DNA of 64,000 nucleotides from Nocardioides sp. CER19 (GTDB taxonomy: Bacteria > Actinomycetota > Actinomycetes > Propionibacteriales > Nocardioidaceae): contig NZ_JARVWS010000004.1 of the NCBI RefSeq assembly GCF_029846275.1, positions 62,001 through 126,000 of the forward strand, given 5' to 3'. Shown in pieces: positions 35,579-47,091 of the stretch; the first letter of the stretch is position 1, and every line of letters begins with the position of its first letter. The notes beneath the pieces are model-generated. The model was not told the DNA's origin. It saw only the letters and a list, made by a program, of their open reading frames with translations, and searched no databases. Both the position numbers and the translations under genes were made by a program.

Positions 35579-38298
35579 CAGGCCTTCGCCACCAGGCCGG
35601 GCACGAGGGCGAGCACGAGGGCGAGCGCCTCGTCGATCCGGCTCGCGTCACTGCCGCCGCCCTGGGCGAGGTCGTCCTTGCCACCGCCGCGGCCGCCGAC
35701 GACCGGCGCGAGCTCGCGGAGCAGCGCGTTGGCGGAGAGCCCGCGGGCGCGTGCCTGCTCGTTGGTCGCCGTCACCACCGAGACCTTGCCGTCGCCGTCC
35801 CCGATGAGCACCACGACGGCCGCGCGATCGGTGAAGCGGGCGCGGACGTCGGTCGCCAGCGTGCGTACGTCGCCCGCTGCCGCTCCGGCGGCACGGGCCG
35901 CGACGACGGCGACCCCGTCGACGTCGACCGCCGCCTCGGCGATGGAGCCGGCGCTGGACAGCAGCTGCGCGGTCCTCACCCGCTCGATCTCCTTCTCGGC
36001 ACCGCGCAGCCGCTCGACCAGGTCGTTGACCCGCTCGGGGAGCTCCTCGGGACGCGCCTTCAACGCCTCGGAGAGCTGCGCGACGAGCACGTGCTCGCGG
36101 GCGAGGAACTGGTAGGCGTCGGTGCCGACCAGGGCCTCGACACGACGCACCCCGGAGCCGATCGACGACTCGCCGAGCAGCTTGATGACCCCGAGCCGGC
36201 CGCTCGACGCGGTGTGCGTGCCGCCGCACAGCTCGCGGGCCCAGTCGCCGACGGAGACGACCCGGACGACGTCGCCGTACTTCTCACCGAAGAGGGCCAT
36301 GGCGCCGGAGGCGACCGCCTCCTTCTGCGACATGTACTCCGCCTGCACGGCGAGGTCGTCGAGGATCACCGCGTTGACCGTCGCCTCGACGTCGGCCATC
36401 ACCGACGTCGGGACCGCGCCGGTGGCGGAGAAGTCGAACCGGAACCGCCCCGGCGCGTTCTCGGAGCCGGCCTGGGTGGCCGTCTCGCCGAGCGCCTCCC
36501 GGAACGCCTTGTGCACCATGTGGGTCGCCGTGTGCGCGCGGCTGATGGCCAGCCGGCGGCCGAGGTCGACGACCGCGTGCGCGCCCAGGCCCGGCGTCAC
36601 CTCGCCGCTGACGACCCGCACCCGGTGGGAGATGAGGCCGGTGATCGGCGACTGGACGTCGAGGACCTCGAGCCGAGCGCCGTTGCCGAGCTCGATGAGG
36701 CCGGTGTCGGCCAGCTGGCCGCCGCCCTCGGCGTAGAACGGCGTGCGGTCGAGGACCAGCTCGATCTCGTCGCCCTCGCTCGCGCTGGTGACGACGCCGT
36801 CGACCCCGATGAGGCCGCGCACGGTGCCCTCGTCGGTGGTCGTGTCGTAGCCGGTGAAGTCGACCTTGCGGCCGATGGAGTCGGCGATCTCCCGGTAGGC
36901 GGCGGCGTCGCGGTGGGCGCTCTTCTTGGCCCGCGCGTCGTCCTTCGCCCGCTGGCGCTGCTCGCTCATGAGGCGGCGGAAGCCGTCCTCGTCGACGGCC
37001 AGGCCCTGCTCGGCCGCCATCTCGAGCGTGAGGTCGATCGGGAAGCCGTAGGTGTCGTGGAGCTGGAACGCCTTCGCCCCGTCGAGGACGGTGCCGCCGG
37101 CCCGCTTCACCTCGCCGGCCGCCATGTCGAAGATCTGGCTGCCCGACTTGAGCGTCTGCCGGAACGCGTCCTCCTCGGCGAACGCGACCGTGGAGATCCG
37201 CTCCCAGTTGCGGTGCAGCTCGGTGTAGGTCTCCCCCATCTTGTCGCGGGAGACGGGCATCAGCTCGGGGAGCACGCGGTCCTCGCAGCCGAGGAGCCGC
37301 ATGGACCGGATCGCGCGGCGCATCAACCGGCGCAGCACGTAGCCGCGGCCCTCGTTGCCCGGGGTGACGCCGTCGTTGATGAGCATCAACGACGAGCGGA
37401 CGTGGTCGGCGACGACCCGGAACCGGACGTCGTCGCCGTGGTCGGCGCCGTAGGCCCGACCGGTGAGCGCCATCGCCTTCTCGATGACCGGAAACATGAC
37501 GTCGGTCTCGTACATGTTGTGCTTGCCCTGCAGCAGGTAGGCGACCCGCTCCAGGCCCATGCCGGTGTCGATGTTCTTCTTGGGGAGCTGGCCGGCGATG
37601 TCGAAGTCGCTCTTGGACCGTACGGCGGACAGCTCGTCCTGCATGAAGACGAGGTTCCAGAACTCCAGGTAGCGGTCCCCCGCGTCCCAGTCGCGGTCGG
37701 CGCCGTACTCAGGGCCGCGGTCGATGAGGATCTCCGAGCTCGGCCCGCCGGGGCCGGGCACGCCCATCGACCAGTAGTTCTCCTTGGGCGGCAGCCGCAC
37801 GATGCGGTCGTCCGGCAGCCCGGTGATCTTCTTCCAGAAGTGGACCGCCTCGTCGTCGCCGTCCAGCACGGACGGGTAGAGGACCGACTCGTCGAAGCCA
37901 AAGCCGCCGTCGGCGATGGACTTCGTGACCAGCTCCCAGGCGAGCGTGATCGCGCCCTCCTTGAAGTAGTCGCCGAAGGAGAAGTTTCCGCACATCTCGA
38001 AGAACGTGCCGTGCCGGGTCGTCTTGCCGACGTCCTCGATGTCGGGCGTGCGGATGCACTTCTGCACGCTGGTCGCCCGCTGGAACGGCGCGCTCTCCTG
38101 GCCCAGGAAGTAGGGCTTGAAGGGCACCATGCCGGCGTTGACGAACAGCAGGTTCGGGTCGTCGAGCAGCAGGGAGGCAGACGGCACCACGGTGTGGGGC
38201 AGCGTCGGGTTGTCGGCGAAGTGGCTGGTGAAGCGCTGGCGGACCTCCGCCGTGCTCAGCCAGGTGTCGGGCCGGCCACCGTCGGACACTGTGCTCAC
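35578..38298 (-). CDS. alaS: Alanine-tRNA ligase
   Basis: 906 residues. The N-terminal class II catalytic core shows TPDIEDVGKTTRHGTFFEM and DTGMGLERVAYL. The editing domain has the zinc residues HTATHMVH and CGGTHTASSG. The C-terminal DHHA1 domain (GGRGGGKDDLAQGGG) is intact. GTG at 38298 overlaps the DUF6167 stop. Alanine recognition depends on tRNA G3:U70; no tRNA is nearby. Confidence 0.98.
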   Translation of the reverse strand: MSTVSDGGRPDTWLSTAEVRQRFTSHFADNPTLPHTVVPSASLLLDDPNLLFVNAGMVPFKPYFLGQESAPFQRATSVQKCIRTPDIEDVGKTTRHGTFFEMCGNFSFGDYFKEGAITLAWELVTKSIADGGFGFDESVLYPSVLDGDDEAVHFWKKITGLPDDRIVRLPPKENYWSMGVPGPGGPSSEILIDRGPEYGADRDWDAGDRYLEFWNLVFMQDELSAVRSKSDFDIAGQLPKKNIDTGMGLERVAYLLQGKHNMYETDVMFPVIEKAMALTGRAYGADHGDDVRFRVVADHVRSSLMLINDGVTPGNEGRGYVLRRLMRRAIRSMRLLGCEDRVLPELMPVSRDKMGETYTELHRNWERISTVAFAEEDAFRQTLKSGSQIFDMAAGEVKRAGGTVLDGAKAFQLHDTYGFPIDLTLEMAAEQGLAVDEDGFRRLMSEQRQRAKDDARAKKSAHRDAAAYREIADSIGRKVDFTGYDTTTDEGTVRGLIGVDGVVTSASEGDEIELVLDRTPFYAEGGGQLADTGLIELGNGARLEVLDVQSPITGLISHRVRVVSGEVTPGLGAHAVVDLGRRLAISRAHTATHMVHKAFREALGETATQAGSENAPGRFRFDFSATGAVPTSVMADVEATVNAVILDDLAVQAEYMSQKEAVASGAMALFGEKYGDVVRVVSVGDWARELCGGTHTASSGRLGVIKLLGESSIGSGVRRVEALVGTDAYQFLAREHVLVAQLSEALKARPEELPERVNDLVERLRGAEKEIERVRTAQLLSSAGSIAEAAVDVDGVAVVAARAAGAAAGDVRTLATDVRARFTDRAAVVVLIGDGDGKVSVVTATNEQARARGLSANALLRELAPVVGGRGGGKDDLAQGGGSDASRIDEALALVLALVPGLVAKA

Positions 38299-38600
38299 TG
38301 AGGACCTTCCTGGAAGTCGTTGCTGGAATCGATCGCTGCGAGCGCCGAGCTCGCGTCGGGCTGGGGTGCGGCGAGCTGCCGCTGCGGGTCGTACGTCGGC
38401 CCGAACCGTTCGCGCAGCCGCGCCTCGGCCTCCGCCTTGCCGGTGGCCACCTCGTCACGGAACAGGCGTGCGCCGAGCTCGAGCGCCTGCCACCTGTCGT
38501 GCAGTCCCTCGCCGGTGAACGCCTCGGCGGCACGCCGGCCGCGGACCATCGCGTAGACGCCGATGCCCGCTCCGGCGAGGAACCAGAGTCCTCGCCTCAT
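38295..38600 (-). CDS. DUF6167 family small membrane protein
   Basis: 101 residues. A single N-terminal helix (RGLWFLAGAGIGVYAMV) is followed by a charged helical tail (LFRDEVATGKAEAEARLRE). The gene is found just before alaS in many actinobacteria; no function is known. Overlaps alaS by four bases and the preceding gene by four. Confidence 0.82.
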   Translation of the reverse strand: MRRGLWFLAGAGIGVYAMVRGRRAAEAFTGEGLHDRWQALELGARLFRDEVATGKAEAEARLRERFGPTYDPQRQLAAPQPDASSALAAIDSSNDFQEGPQ

Positions 38601-39124
38601 GCCGCGCCCTCGTCAGCCGTGACCTGGTCGGCCGTGACCTCGGCGCGGTGCCGCGCGCGGTACTCGCGCAGCGCCTCCCTGACCTCCACCTTGCGGGCCC
38701 TCCGCGAGCGCTTGATCTCGCGCCTCATCTCGAACCGGATCCGGTTGCGGGACTCCGGAGCCAGTGCCCGCCGCAGGCCTTGGACGAGCGACGCCGTCTG
38801 CACGACGGTCTCCCGGAGCACGGCGTCGGCGAAGGCCGGCGCGGTCAGCCGCACCGGCCCCGCCGGCTCGCCAGGCCCGGCCTCCAGCTCGCCGAGGTGG
38901 GTGATGACGTACTCGTGCTCGGTGCGGACGACTGGTGCGGTCGCCGACCACTCGCGGTGGTCGAGCCGGTCGAGACCCGACTCGAGGGCCTCCAGCCGCT
39001 CGCGGAGAGCCGCCGCCTCGCGTGCGGAGTCCCGGCGCGCGCGCCGGAGCAGGACCAGCGCCACGACCGCCACGACGGCAGCGACCGTGGCCGCGCAGGC
39101 CAGCAGGATCGTGAGCGCCGTCAT
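38597..39124 (-). CDS. Membrane-anchored coiled-coil protein, conserved hypothetical
   Basis: 175 residues. An N-terminal membrane helix (TILLACAATVAAVVAVVALV) is followed by a basic/acidic coiled coil (AREAAALRERLEALESGLD), then a domain with EHEYVITHLGELE, and a basic C-terminal tail. A copy of the 19-bp repeat at 38959-38977 falls inside the coiled coil (residues 50-56). Family not recognised; it lies between rarA and the DUF6167 gene on the same strand, so co-expression is likely. Confidence 0.78.
   Translation of the reverse strand: MTALTILLACAATVAAVVAVVALVLLRRARRDSAREAAALRERLEALESGLDRLDHREWSATAPVVRTEHEYVITHLGELEAGPGEPAGPVRLTAPAFADAVLRETVVQTASLVQGLRRALAPESRNRIRFEMRREIKRSRRARKVEVREALREYRARHRAEVTADQVTADEGAA
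38959..38977. repeat. GGTCGAGCCGGTCGAGACC repeat inside a coiled-coil gene
   Basis: Nineteen bases identical in length and nearly in sequence to copies at 48893 (in hisS) and 50404 (in the hydrolase gene). It gives GLDRLD on the coding strand, tolerated in the coiled coil. Confidence 0.6.
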
Positions 39125-39135
39125 GAGGACCGACC

Positions 39136-40533
39136 CTATCGCGAGCCCTTCGGTCTCTTCCTGCCCGATCCCCGGATGATGGCGCGCACGCGCTCCCACC
39201 GCTCCTTGATGCCGGTCTCGGCGCCGATCTCCTTGGGCTGGTAGTAGGCCGCGTCGGCCAGCACGTCGGGCAGGTACTGCTGCTCGGCGATGCCGAACGG
39301 CTCGTCGTGGGCGTAGACGTAGCTGGTCCCGTGGCCCAGCTTCTTGGCACCGCCGTAGTGCGCGTCGCGGAGGTGGGCGGGCACCTGACCGATCTTCCCG
39401 GCCCGTACGTCGGCCAACGCGGCGCCGATCGCGGTGGTGACCGCGTTGGACTTGGGTGCCACCGCGAGCGCGATCGTCGCGTGCGCCAGCGTGAGCTGGG
39501 CCTCGGGCATGCCGATCAGCTGCACGGTCTGCGCGGCGGCGACCGCCGTCGTCAGCGCGGTGGGGTCGGCCAGCCCGATGTCCTCGCTCGCGGAGATCAT
39601 CAGCCGCCGCGCGATGAACCGCGGGTCCTCCCCCGCCTCGATCATCCGAGCGAGGTAGTGGAGCGCCGCGTCGGCGTCGGAGCCGCGCACCGACTTGATG
39701 AAGGCGCTGATGACGTCGTAGTGCTGGTCGCCGTCCCGGTCGTAGCGCACCGCGGCCGTGTCGACCGCCGTCTCCGCGGTCGCGAGGTCGATCACGACCT
39801 TCTCGGCGGTCGAGCTGCGGACGCCGTCGAGCCGCGAGACCGCCGCTCCCGCGGCCGCCTCCAGGTAGGTGAGCGAGCGCCGGGCGTCGCCGCCGGCCAG
39901 CCGGACCAGGTGGTCGAGCGCGTCGTCGTCGATCGTGAACCGGCCGGAGAGGCCACGCTCGTCGCTCAGCGCCCGGTCGAGGACGCCGCGGATGTCGTCG
40001 TCGGTCAGCGACTCGAGCTTGAGGAGGAGGCTGCGGGACAGCAGCGGCGAGATCACCGAGAAGTAGGGGTTCTCGGTGGTCGCGGCGACGAGCGTCACCC
40101 ACCGGTTCTCGACGCCGGGCAGCAGCGCGTCCTGCTGCGCCTTGCTGAAGCGGTGCACCTCGTCGACGAAGAGCACCGTCTCCTTGCCGGTCGCGACCAG
40201 CTCCGCGCGGGCGGAGTCGATGGCGCTCCTGACCTCCTTGACGCCGGCGGAGACCGCCGAGATCTCGACGAAGCGCCGGTCGGTCTGCCGGCTCACGATC
40301 GAGGCGATCGTCGTCTTGCCGGTGCCCGGCGGCCCCCACAGCAGTAACGAGAGCGACTTGTCGCCCTCGATCAGCTGCCGCAGGGGGCTGCCGGGCGCAC
40401 GCAGCTGCGCCTGTCCGACCAGCTCGTCCAGCGACCGTGGTCGCATCCGGACCGCCAGCGGCGCGGACGCGTGGTCCGCCGAGCTCAGCGACCCGCCGGT
40501 CGACGTACCGCCGAGCTCGAAGAGTCCCTCCAC
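39136..40533 (-). CDS. rarA: Replication-associated recombination protein RarA/MgsA
   Basis: AAA+ ATPase acting at stalled forks. 465 residues. Walker A WGPPGTGKTTIAS, Walker B VLFVDEVHRFSKAQQDALL, sensor 1 region AATTENPYFSV, and the C-terminal tetramerisation part YGGAKKLGHGTSYVYAHD. The GTG at 40533 (MEGLFELGG) starts the family. No clear terminator was found in the 25 bases before oppF. Confidence 0.96.
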   Translation of the reverse strand: MEGLFELGGTSTGGSLSSADHASAPLAVRMRPRSLDELVGQAQLRAPGSPLRQLIEGDKSLSLLLWGPPGTGKTTIASIVSRQTDRRFVEISAVSAGVKEVRSAIDSARAELVATGKETVLFVDEVHRFSKAQQDALLPGVENRWVTLVAATTENPYFSVISPLLSRSLLLKLESLTDDDIRGVLDRALSDERGLSGRFTIDDDALDHLVRLAGGDARRSLTYLEAAAGAAVSRLDGVRSSTAEKVVIDLATAETAVDTAAVRYDRDGDQHYDVISAFIKSVRGSDADAALHYLARMIEAGEDPRFIARRLMISASEDIGLADPTALTTAVAAAQTVQLIGMPEAQLTLAHATIALAVAPKSNAVTTAIGAALADVRAGKIGQVPAHLRDAHYGGAKKLGHGTSYVYAHDEPFGIAEQQYLPDVLADAAYYQPKEIGAETGIKERWERVRAIIRGSGRKRPKGSR

Positions 40534-40558
40534 GGGTCCAGCCTAGAGACGCAGGGTC

Positions 40559-41745
<1,187 letters not shown>

Positions 41746-41749
<4 letters not shown>

Positions 41750-42849
41750 TGCAGGCCCTTCTCGTTTGAATCGGCGGCCGTGAGCTCGTCGGCGAGCTCA
41801 TCGGCCAGCACGGGGTCGAACTCCGGCAGAACCTCGTTCGCGTAGACCGTGTCGGGGTCGGCCAGGTGGCACCGCTTGAGGTGGCCGAGGCCCTGGCGGC
41901 CCGTCACGAGGTCAGGCTGCACCGTGCGGCACAGGTCGCCGGGCACCTTCGCCACGTGGGGGCAGCGCGGGTGGAACGCGCAGCCGGTCGGCGGGTTGAG
42001 CAGGCTCGGCGGGTTGCCCGGGATCGGGACGAGCTTGGACGACGTGTCGGCCGCGACGTCCGGGACGCTCGAGAGCAGGCCCCAGGTGTAGGGCATCTCC
42101 GGGCGGACCAGGATGTCCTTGGTCGGGCCGTACTCGACCGCCTTGCCGGCGTACATCACGAGGACGTCGTCGGCCATCTCCGCCACGACGCCGAGGTCGT
42201 GGGTGATGATGATGATCGCGGAGTCGAACTCGCGCTGCAGGTCCTGGAGCAGGTCGAGGATCTGCGCCTGGACGGTCACGTCGAGCGCGGTCGTCGGCTC
42301 GTCGGCGATCAGCAGGCCCGGGTTGTTGATCAGGCCCATGGCGATCATGGCGCGCTGACGCATACCGCCCGAGAACTGGTGCGGGTAGTCGTCGACGCGG
42401 CGGTCGGGCTGCGGGATGCCGACGCGCTCCAGCATCTCGATGGCGCGCACCCGGGCGGCCTTCTTCGAGACGTTGTTGTGGACGCGGTAGGCCTCCATCA
42501 GCTGGTTGCCGACCGTGTAGTAGGGGTGCATCGCCGAGAGCGGGTCCTGGAAGATCATCGAGACGTCCAGGCCGCGGCGGCGGCGCATCTCCTCGTCCGA
42601 GACCTGCAGCAGGTCGACGCCGTCCAGCAGGATCTCACCGCTGATCTGGGCGCTCGAGCCGCGGTGCAGGCCGAGGATCGCCGAGCTGGAGACCGACTTG
42701 CCGGAGCCGGACTCGCCCACGATGCCGAGGGTCTTGCCCTTCTCCAGGTCGAAGGAGAGTCCGTCGGTCGCCTTGACGATGCCGTCCGCCGTCGGGAAGT
42801 GGACCTTGAGGTCTCTGACGGAGAGGAAGGAAGAGGTCGCGGTGCTCAA
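41746..42849 (-). CDS. Peptide ABC transporter ATP-binding protein (OppD/DppD type)
   Basis: 367 residues from a TTG at 42849 (STATSSFLSVRDL). GGAGAG lies nine bases upstream. An ATG at 42879 would add ten residues and overlap the permease gene; I judge it less likely. Walker A GIVGESGSGKSVSSS, signature FSGGMRQRAMIA, Walker B LLIADEPTTALDV. C-terminal Cys residues are in GCAFHPRCPHVAKVPGDLC. The substrate is probably peptides. Confidence 0.92.
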
Positions 42850-42862
42850 GGAACAGACTCTC

Positions 42863-43912
42863 CTAGCCGACCCGGACACGCGGGTCGATGAAGGCGTACA
42901 GGATGTCGACGATGATGTTGGCCAGGATCACGAACGCTCCCGCCATCAGCACGATGCCGATCATGACCGGCAGGTCGTAGTTGTTGTTCGCCGACACGGC
43001 CAGCTTGCCCAGGCCGTTGAAGTTGAAGATCGACTCGGTGATGATCGCACCGCCCAGCACGCTGGCGAAGTCGAGACCGGCCATCGTGACGAGCGGGGTC
43101 AGCGCTGCCCGCAGCGCGTGCTTGAAGAGCACGACCCGTCCGCTGACGCCCTTGGCGCGCGCCGTCCGGACGTAGTCCTCGGTCAGCGACTCCAGCACGA
43201 ACGCGCGCGTCATGCGGACATAGCTGGCCATGTAGAGCAGGGCGAGGGTGATCGCGGGCAGCATCAGGTTGAACGCCCACTTGGCCGGGCCACCGCTGGC
43301 GATCGGCGTGTAGGACGGGACCGAGACGAGGCCCCACTTGATCGCGACGTAGCGCAGCAGGAAGGTACCGATGAAGAACGCCGGGAACGCATAGGCGAAC
43401 AGCGACAGCCCGACGATGCCACGATCGATGAAGGACCCCTTCGTCACCGCGGCGAGCACGCCGATCAGGACACCGAAGAGGACCCAGAGGATGACCGCGG
43501 CGAGCGCGATCGAGAACGTGATGGGGAACGCGGCAGAGACCATCGTGTTGACGGTCTTGACGCTGTACTGCGAGTAGCCGAGGCAGGGTGCGGAGCAGTG
43601 GACGACGTTCTGGGGCGCCGCCTCCCGCATCTCCTTGTCGGCCGGGAAGTCACGGCCGGCGACGATGCCCTTGGTGAAGTCCGCCCACATGTTCGCGGGG
43701 CCCTTGATGTTGCTCTCCCACACGCCCTGGTTGCGGGGCGGGTAGCCCAAGGACTTCCGCGCCTGCTCACGCAGCTCCGGCGAGCAGTTCTTGCCGCACG
43801 CGAACTGGGCCGGATCGACCGGAGAGGCGAAGAAGAGGACAAACGTCACCAGGCTCATCACCAGGAGCATGATCACGCCGATGAAGATCCGGCGGATGAC
43901 GTAGGCCAGCAT
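42863..43912 (-). CDS. Peptide ABC transporter permease (OppB/DppB type)
   Basis: 349 residues. The first helix (RRIFIGVIMLLVMSLVTFVLF) precedes a long extracytoplasmic loop that includes four Cys residues (ACGKNCSPEL and HCSAPCLGY), perhaps in disulfides. Five helices then follow with the EAA-like loop DYVRTARAKGVSGRVVLFKHAL. Follows the binding-protein gene and a strong hairpin, so expression may be lower than that of the binding protein. Confidence 0.95.
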   Translation of the reverse strand: MLAYVIRRIFIGVIMLLVMSLVTFVLFFASPVDPAQFACGKNCSPELREQARKSLGYPPRNQGVWESNIKGPANMWADFTKGIVAGRDFPADKEMREAAPQNVVHCSAPCLGYSQYSVKTVNTMVSAAFPITFSIALAAVILWVLFGVLIGVLAAVTKGSFIDRGIVGLSLFAYAFPAFFIGTFLLRYVAIKWGLVSVPSYTPIASGGPAKWAFNLMLPAITLALLYMASYVRMTRAFVLESLTEDYVRTARAKGVSGRVVLFKHALRAALTPLVTMAGLDFASVLGGAIITESIFNFNGLGKLAVSANNNYDLPVMIGIVLMAGAFVILANIIVDILYAFIDPRVRVG

Positions 43913-44001
43913 GGGGATTCACCTCAGGTCGAGCTCGATGGGTCTGGACACGCAGGCGCCTGGTCACGGGTCACGACCACGCGACCAGGCTCCCACCCGG
44001 G

Positions 44002-44031
44002 GCCGGGTGGACGCTAGTGCGTCCACCCGGC
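44002..44031 (-). terminator. 13-bp stem-loop between the binding protein and permease genes
   Basis: Bases 44002-44014 and 44019-44031 are perfect complements with a TAGT loop. It lies 64 bases after the binding-protein stop. Partial termination here would lower downstream expression of the membrane parts, a common arrangement. No U-tract. Confidence 0.65.
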
Positions 44032-44094
44032 TCGGTTGGTGAGGGCCGGGGCCCTCGATGTTGCTGAGTGGAGGAGCGGCCTAGGCCGCTCGCC

Positions 44095-45828
44095 TCACTG
44101 CTTGACGCCGATGGCGCCGAGGTCCGGGAAGCCGTTGGAAGCCGCGTTCGTGGTGAAGTTGGCGACCTTCGAGCCGTGGACCCAGTTGAACAGGGCGATC
44201 TCGAGCGGGATGTAGGCGTAGTCCTTACCAAGGACCGCGTCGGCGTCCTGCAGAGCCTTCGTCTGGTCGTCGATGCTCGTGGCGTTCTGAGCCTGGTCGA
44301 CCAGCTTGTTGAACTCGTCGCTCTTGTAGTTGCCGTAGTCCTGACCGTTGGAGTTCTTGGTCAGGTTGATGCGGCTGTCGAAGAGCGGCGCGGTGACCGT
44401 GAGGGCCGACGGCCAGTCAGCACCCTAACCGCCCCAGGTGATGTCCGACTTGGAGTTCGGGTCCTGGATGGTCGGGTAGTAGGCGTCGGTCAGCGGGTTC
44501 AGGGTGACCTTGAAGCCCGACTTGTTCCACGTGTCGGCCAGGGCGGCAGCCTCGTTCTTGCCGGTCTCCGAGGAGCCGTCGAACGTGAAGGTGATCGGGT
44601 AAGGCATCTTGATGCCCGCGTCGGTCAGGGTCTTCTTGGCGGCCTCCGGGTCACCGGCGCCCATGTCCTTGAACTGCTCGACCGGCTGGTAGCCCGGAAC
44701 CGAGGGGTTCACGATCGAGTCGGCCGGCTTGTAGAACTTCTCGCCACCGCCGGCGGTGATCCAGCCGTTGACGTTGGTCGCCTGGGCGAGGGCCTGGCGG
44801 ACCGGCAGCGAGAGACGCTTGACGTTCGGCTGCAGGTAGTCGACGTACGGCGACTCGACGTTCTCGTAGCGGTCACCGAGGCCGGAGGCCTGGGCGATGT
44901 ACTGCGGGAGGATGCGGTTGCCGCTGACGGCGGCCTGCGCCTCCGGGCTGTCCTGGATCAGCAGGTCGTTGATGGTCTCCGGCGTCTTGCCGATGTCGAA
45001 GACGATCTTGTCCGGGAGGGCGCGACGAAGGTCGGTGCTGTCCGTCTTGGGGTCGTAGTTGGGGTTGCGCACGAAGGTGCCACCCTTGTTCTCGTCCCAC
45101 GTGCCGTCGAGCTGGTACGGACCGTTGGAGAAGATCGCGAAGTTGGAGCCCGCGGCCTTGTCCTGGGTCTGCTTGTAGGGGTCCATCATGTGGAGCGCGG
45201 CGATGGCCAGCGGGAAGTCGGGCCACGGCTTCTTGAAGTGGTACGTGATGGTGTTCTTATCGCACGTGATCGCCTTGTCGAAGTCGGCCTGGCCAACCTT
45301 GCTGAACGGACCCTTGTAGGTCGGCGAACCGTCGGCGGCCGTGGGGACGTCGAGGTAGCTCAGCAGGTAGTTCGGGCCGCCGGTGATGACGTCGGTCGCG
45401 AAGACACGGGAGGCGCCGTACTTGAAGTCCTCACACGTGATCGGGCTGCCGTCCTGCCACTTCACGCCGTCCTTGACCGTGAACTGCCAGACCTTGCCGC
45501 CCTCGGTCGAGGTGCCGGTGTCGGTGGCGAGGTCGGGGACTGGGGTGGTCGCCTTCTCCTTGTCGTCCGAGATCGGGAACGTCACCAGCTGGCGGTAGAC
45601 CGTACGGCTGAAGTTGGTGATGTCGCGACCGACGTAGACACGCTGCGGGTCGTTGTGACCCAGCGGCGACGCGAGGAGGTAGGTGAGCGTGCCGCCCGCC
45701 TTCGCGCTCTCGTTGGACGACGAGCCGGGGTTGCTCCCGCCGTCGCTACCGCCGCCGCACGCGGCGAGTGCAACCGTCATCGCAGTCGCAGCAGACGCTG
45801 CGAGCAGCCGCTTTCGATTGTTGGCCAT
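44095..45828 (-). pseudogene. Peptide-binding lipoprotein (OppA/DppA type) with in-frame amber codon
   Basis: A solute-binding protein of the SBP_bac_5 family. The ATG at 45828 has GGAGA before it. The signal peptide ends at the lipobox LAAC. The frame is open for 467 codons, then TAG occurs at 44425-44427 in the context DITWGG-stop-GADWPSAL. The same frame then continues for 109 residues (LFDSRINLTKNSNGQDYG, EIALFNWVHGS) to the true stop at 44095, giving 577 codons in all. The position normally holds Trp (TGG), so one base change explains it. If real, the C-terminal lobe is lost. A sequencing error, suppressed amber or recent mutation cannot be told apart. Confidence 0.9.
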
Positions 45829-45905
45829 TGCTTCTCCTTGGATGTGTGACACGCCTGGTGCGGCGGCACATTCGACGGCGACCTGCCGTCGAAGTCTGAT
45901 GGGCG

Positions 45906-46919
45906 CTACCGGTTGGACTTCGGGTCGAGCGCGTCGCGCAGGCCGTCGCCGAACAGGTTGAAGCAGACGACGATGAGGGCGATCGCGAACGCGGGGGCGA
46001 AGAAGAACACGAAGTCGAACTGGGCGAAGTCCAGCGAGTACTTCAGCACGTTGCCCAGCGTGGGCGTGGGCGGCTTGATGCTGACGCCGAGATAGCTCAG
46101 CGCCGCCTCAGCGGAGATGTAGAGCGGGAGCGTCAGCGTGAAGCTCACCAGCAGCGGCGCCCAGAGGTTGGGCAGGATCTCCTTGAAGTACATGCGCCGG
46201 CGCGACGCGCCGAAGAGCCGCGCGGCGTCGACGAAGTCGCGCTCGCGCACCGAGAGGACCTGGCCACGGATCAGTCGCGCGATGCTCGGCCAGCCGAACA
46301 GGGCCAGGAAGACGACGACGTACGTCGCCCAGCCGAAGTCACCCGAGGGGACGTGCAGCGACTGCGTGAGGAAGGCGTACATCGGCGCCGAGAGGGCCAG
46401 CAGCATCAGCGTCGACGGGAACGACAGGGTCAGGTCGATCGCCCGGCCGATGAGGCCGTCGACCCAGCCGCCGGTGAAGCCGGCGACGATGCCGAGCACG
46501 GTGCCGATCCCCATCGCGAGCGCGCTCGCCAGGAGCGACAGCGTCAGCGACAGCGTGGTGCCGAGCCAGACGCGGGACAGCACGTCGCGGCCGGTGCCCG
46601 GCTCGACGCCGAGCGGGTGGCTCCAGCTGATCCCACCGAACCTGCCCTTGGGCAGCGTGAACTCGTTGAGCAGGTCCTGGTTGAACCCCGTCGGGTCCAG
46701 GACGCCGAGCTTGACGAGGAACGGGGCGGTGATAGCCGCCAATACATAGAGCACGACCACGAAGAACGAGATCATCGAGAGCTTGTCCTTGCGGAACCGC
46801 TCGTACGCCAGTCGCGTCGGAGACTTGCCGGCGATGACCGCCGTGCTGCTCTCGTCCGGGTGACCGGTCGGGTCGGGCAGATGCTCGCTCTGCAGGTTGC
46901 TCACCGGCGTGGCGGTCAT
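45906..46919 (-). CDS. Peptide ABC transporter permease (OppC/DppC type)
   Basis: 337 residues. Cytosolic N-terminus then helix SMISFFVVVLYVLAAITAPF, extracytoplasmic segment with SHPLGVEPGTGRDVLSRVW (OppC_N type), and the EAA loop DFVDAARLFGASRRRMYFKEILPN. First gene of the peptide transporter operon; GAGGTGAC precedes the ATG. 168 bases separate it from aspS, a likely promoter region. Confidence 0.95.
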   Translation of the reverse strand: MTATPVSNLQSEHLPDPTGHPDESSTAVIAGKSPTRLAYERFRKDKLSMISFFVVVLYVLAAITAPFLVKLGVLDPTGFNQDLLNEFTLPKGRFGGISWSHPLGVEPGTGRDVLSRVWLGTTLSLTLSLLASALAMGIGTVLGIVAGFTGGWVDGLIGRAIDLTLSFPSTLMLLALSAPMYAFLTQSLHVPSGDFGWATYVVVFLALFGWPSIARLIRGQVLSVRERDFVDAARLFGASRRRMYFKEILPNLWAPLLVSFTLTLPLYISAEAALSYLGVSIKPPTPTLGNVLKYSLDFAQFDFVFFFAPAFAIALIVVCFNLFGDGLRDALDPKSNR

Positions 46920-47052
46920 GTCACCTCGTGTCCATTCTCATCGGCAGGTGTCAGCGGCCTGTAGGCCACACCCGTCGGGTGTCCTTGATTTCGACACCGC
47001 AGGCGACTTTAGGTCACGAAGAGCCTGTTAACGATCACCTGCGGGTAACGAT

Positions 47053-47091
47053 CTGATCAAGACGCGTTCGTCGACGCGTACGGCAGATCAG
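47053..47091 (-). terminator. Weak hairpin at the end of aspS
   Basis: CTGATC at 47053-47058 pairs with GATCAG at 47086-47091, and two ACGCGT hexamers pair inside. It overlaps the aspS stop and could end the hisS-aspS transcript before the transporter operon. Uneven and without a U-tract. Confidence 0.35.

Noticed and set aside
36091..38301. 736-residue plus-strand frame opposite alaS
   Set aside because: Antisense shadow of alaS with no domain and no ribosome site.
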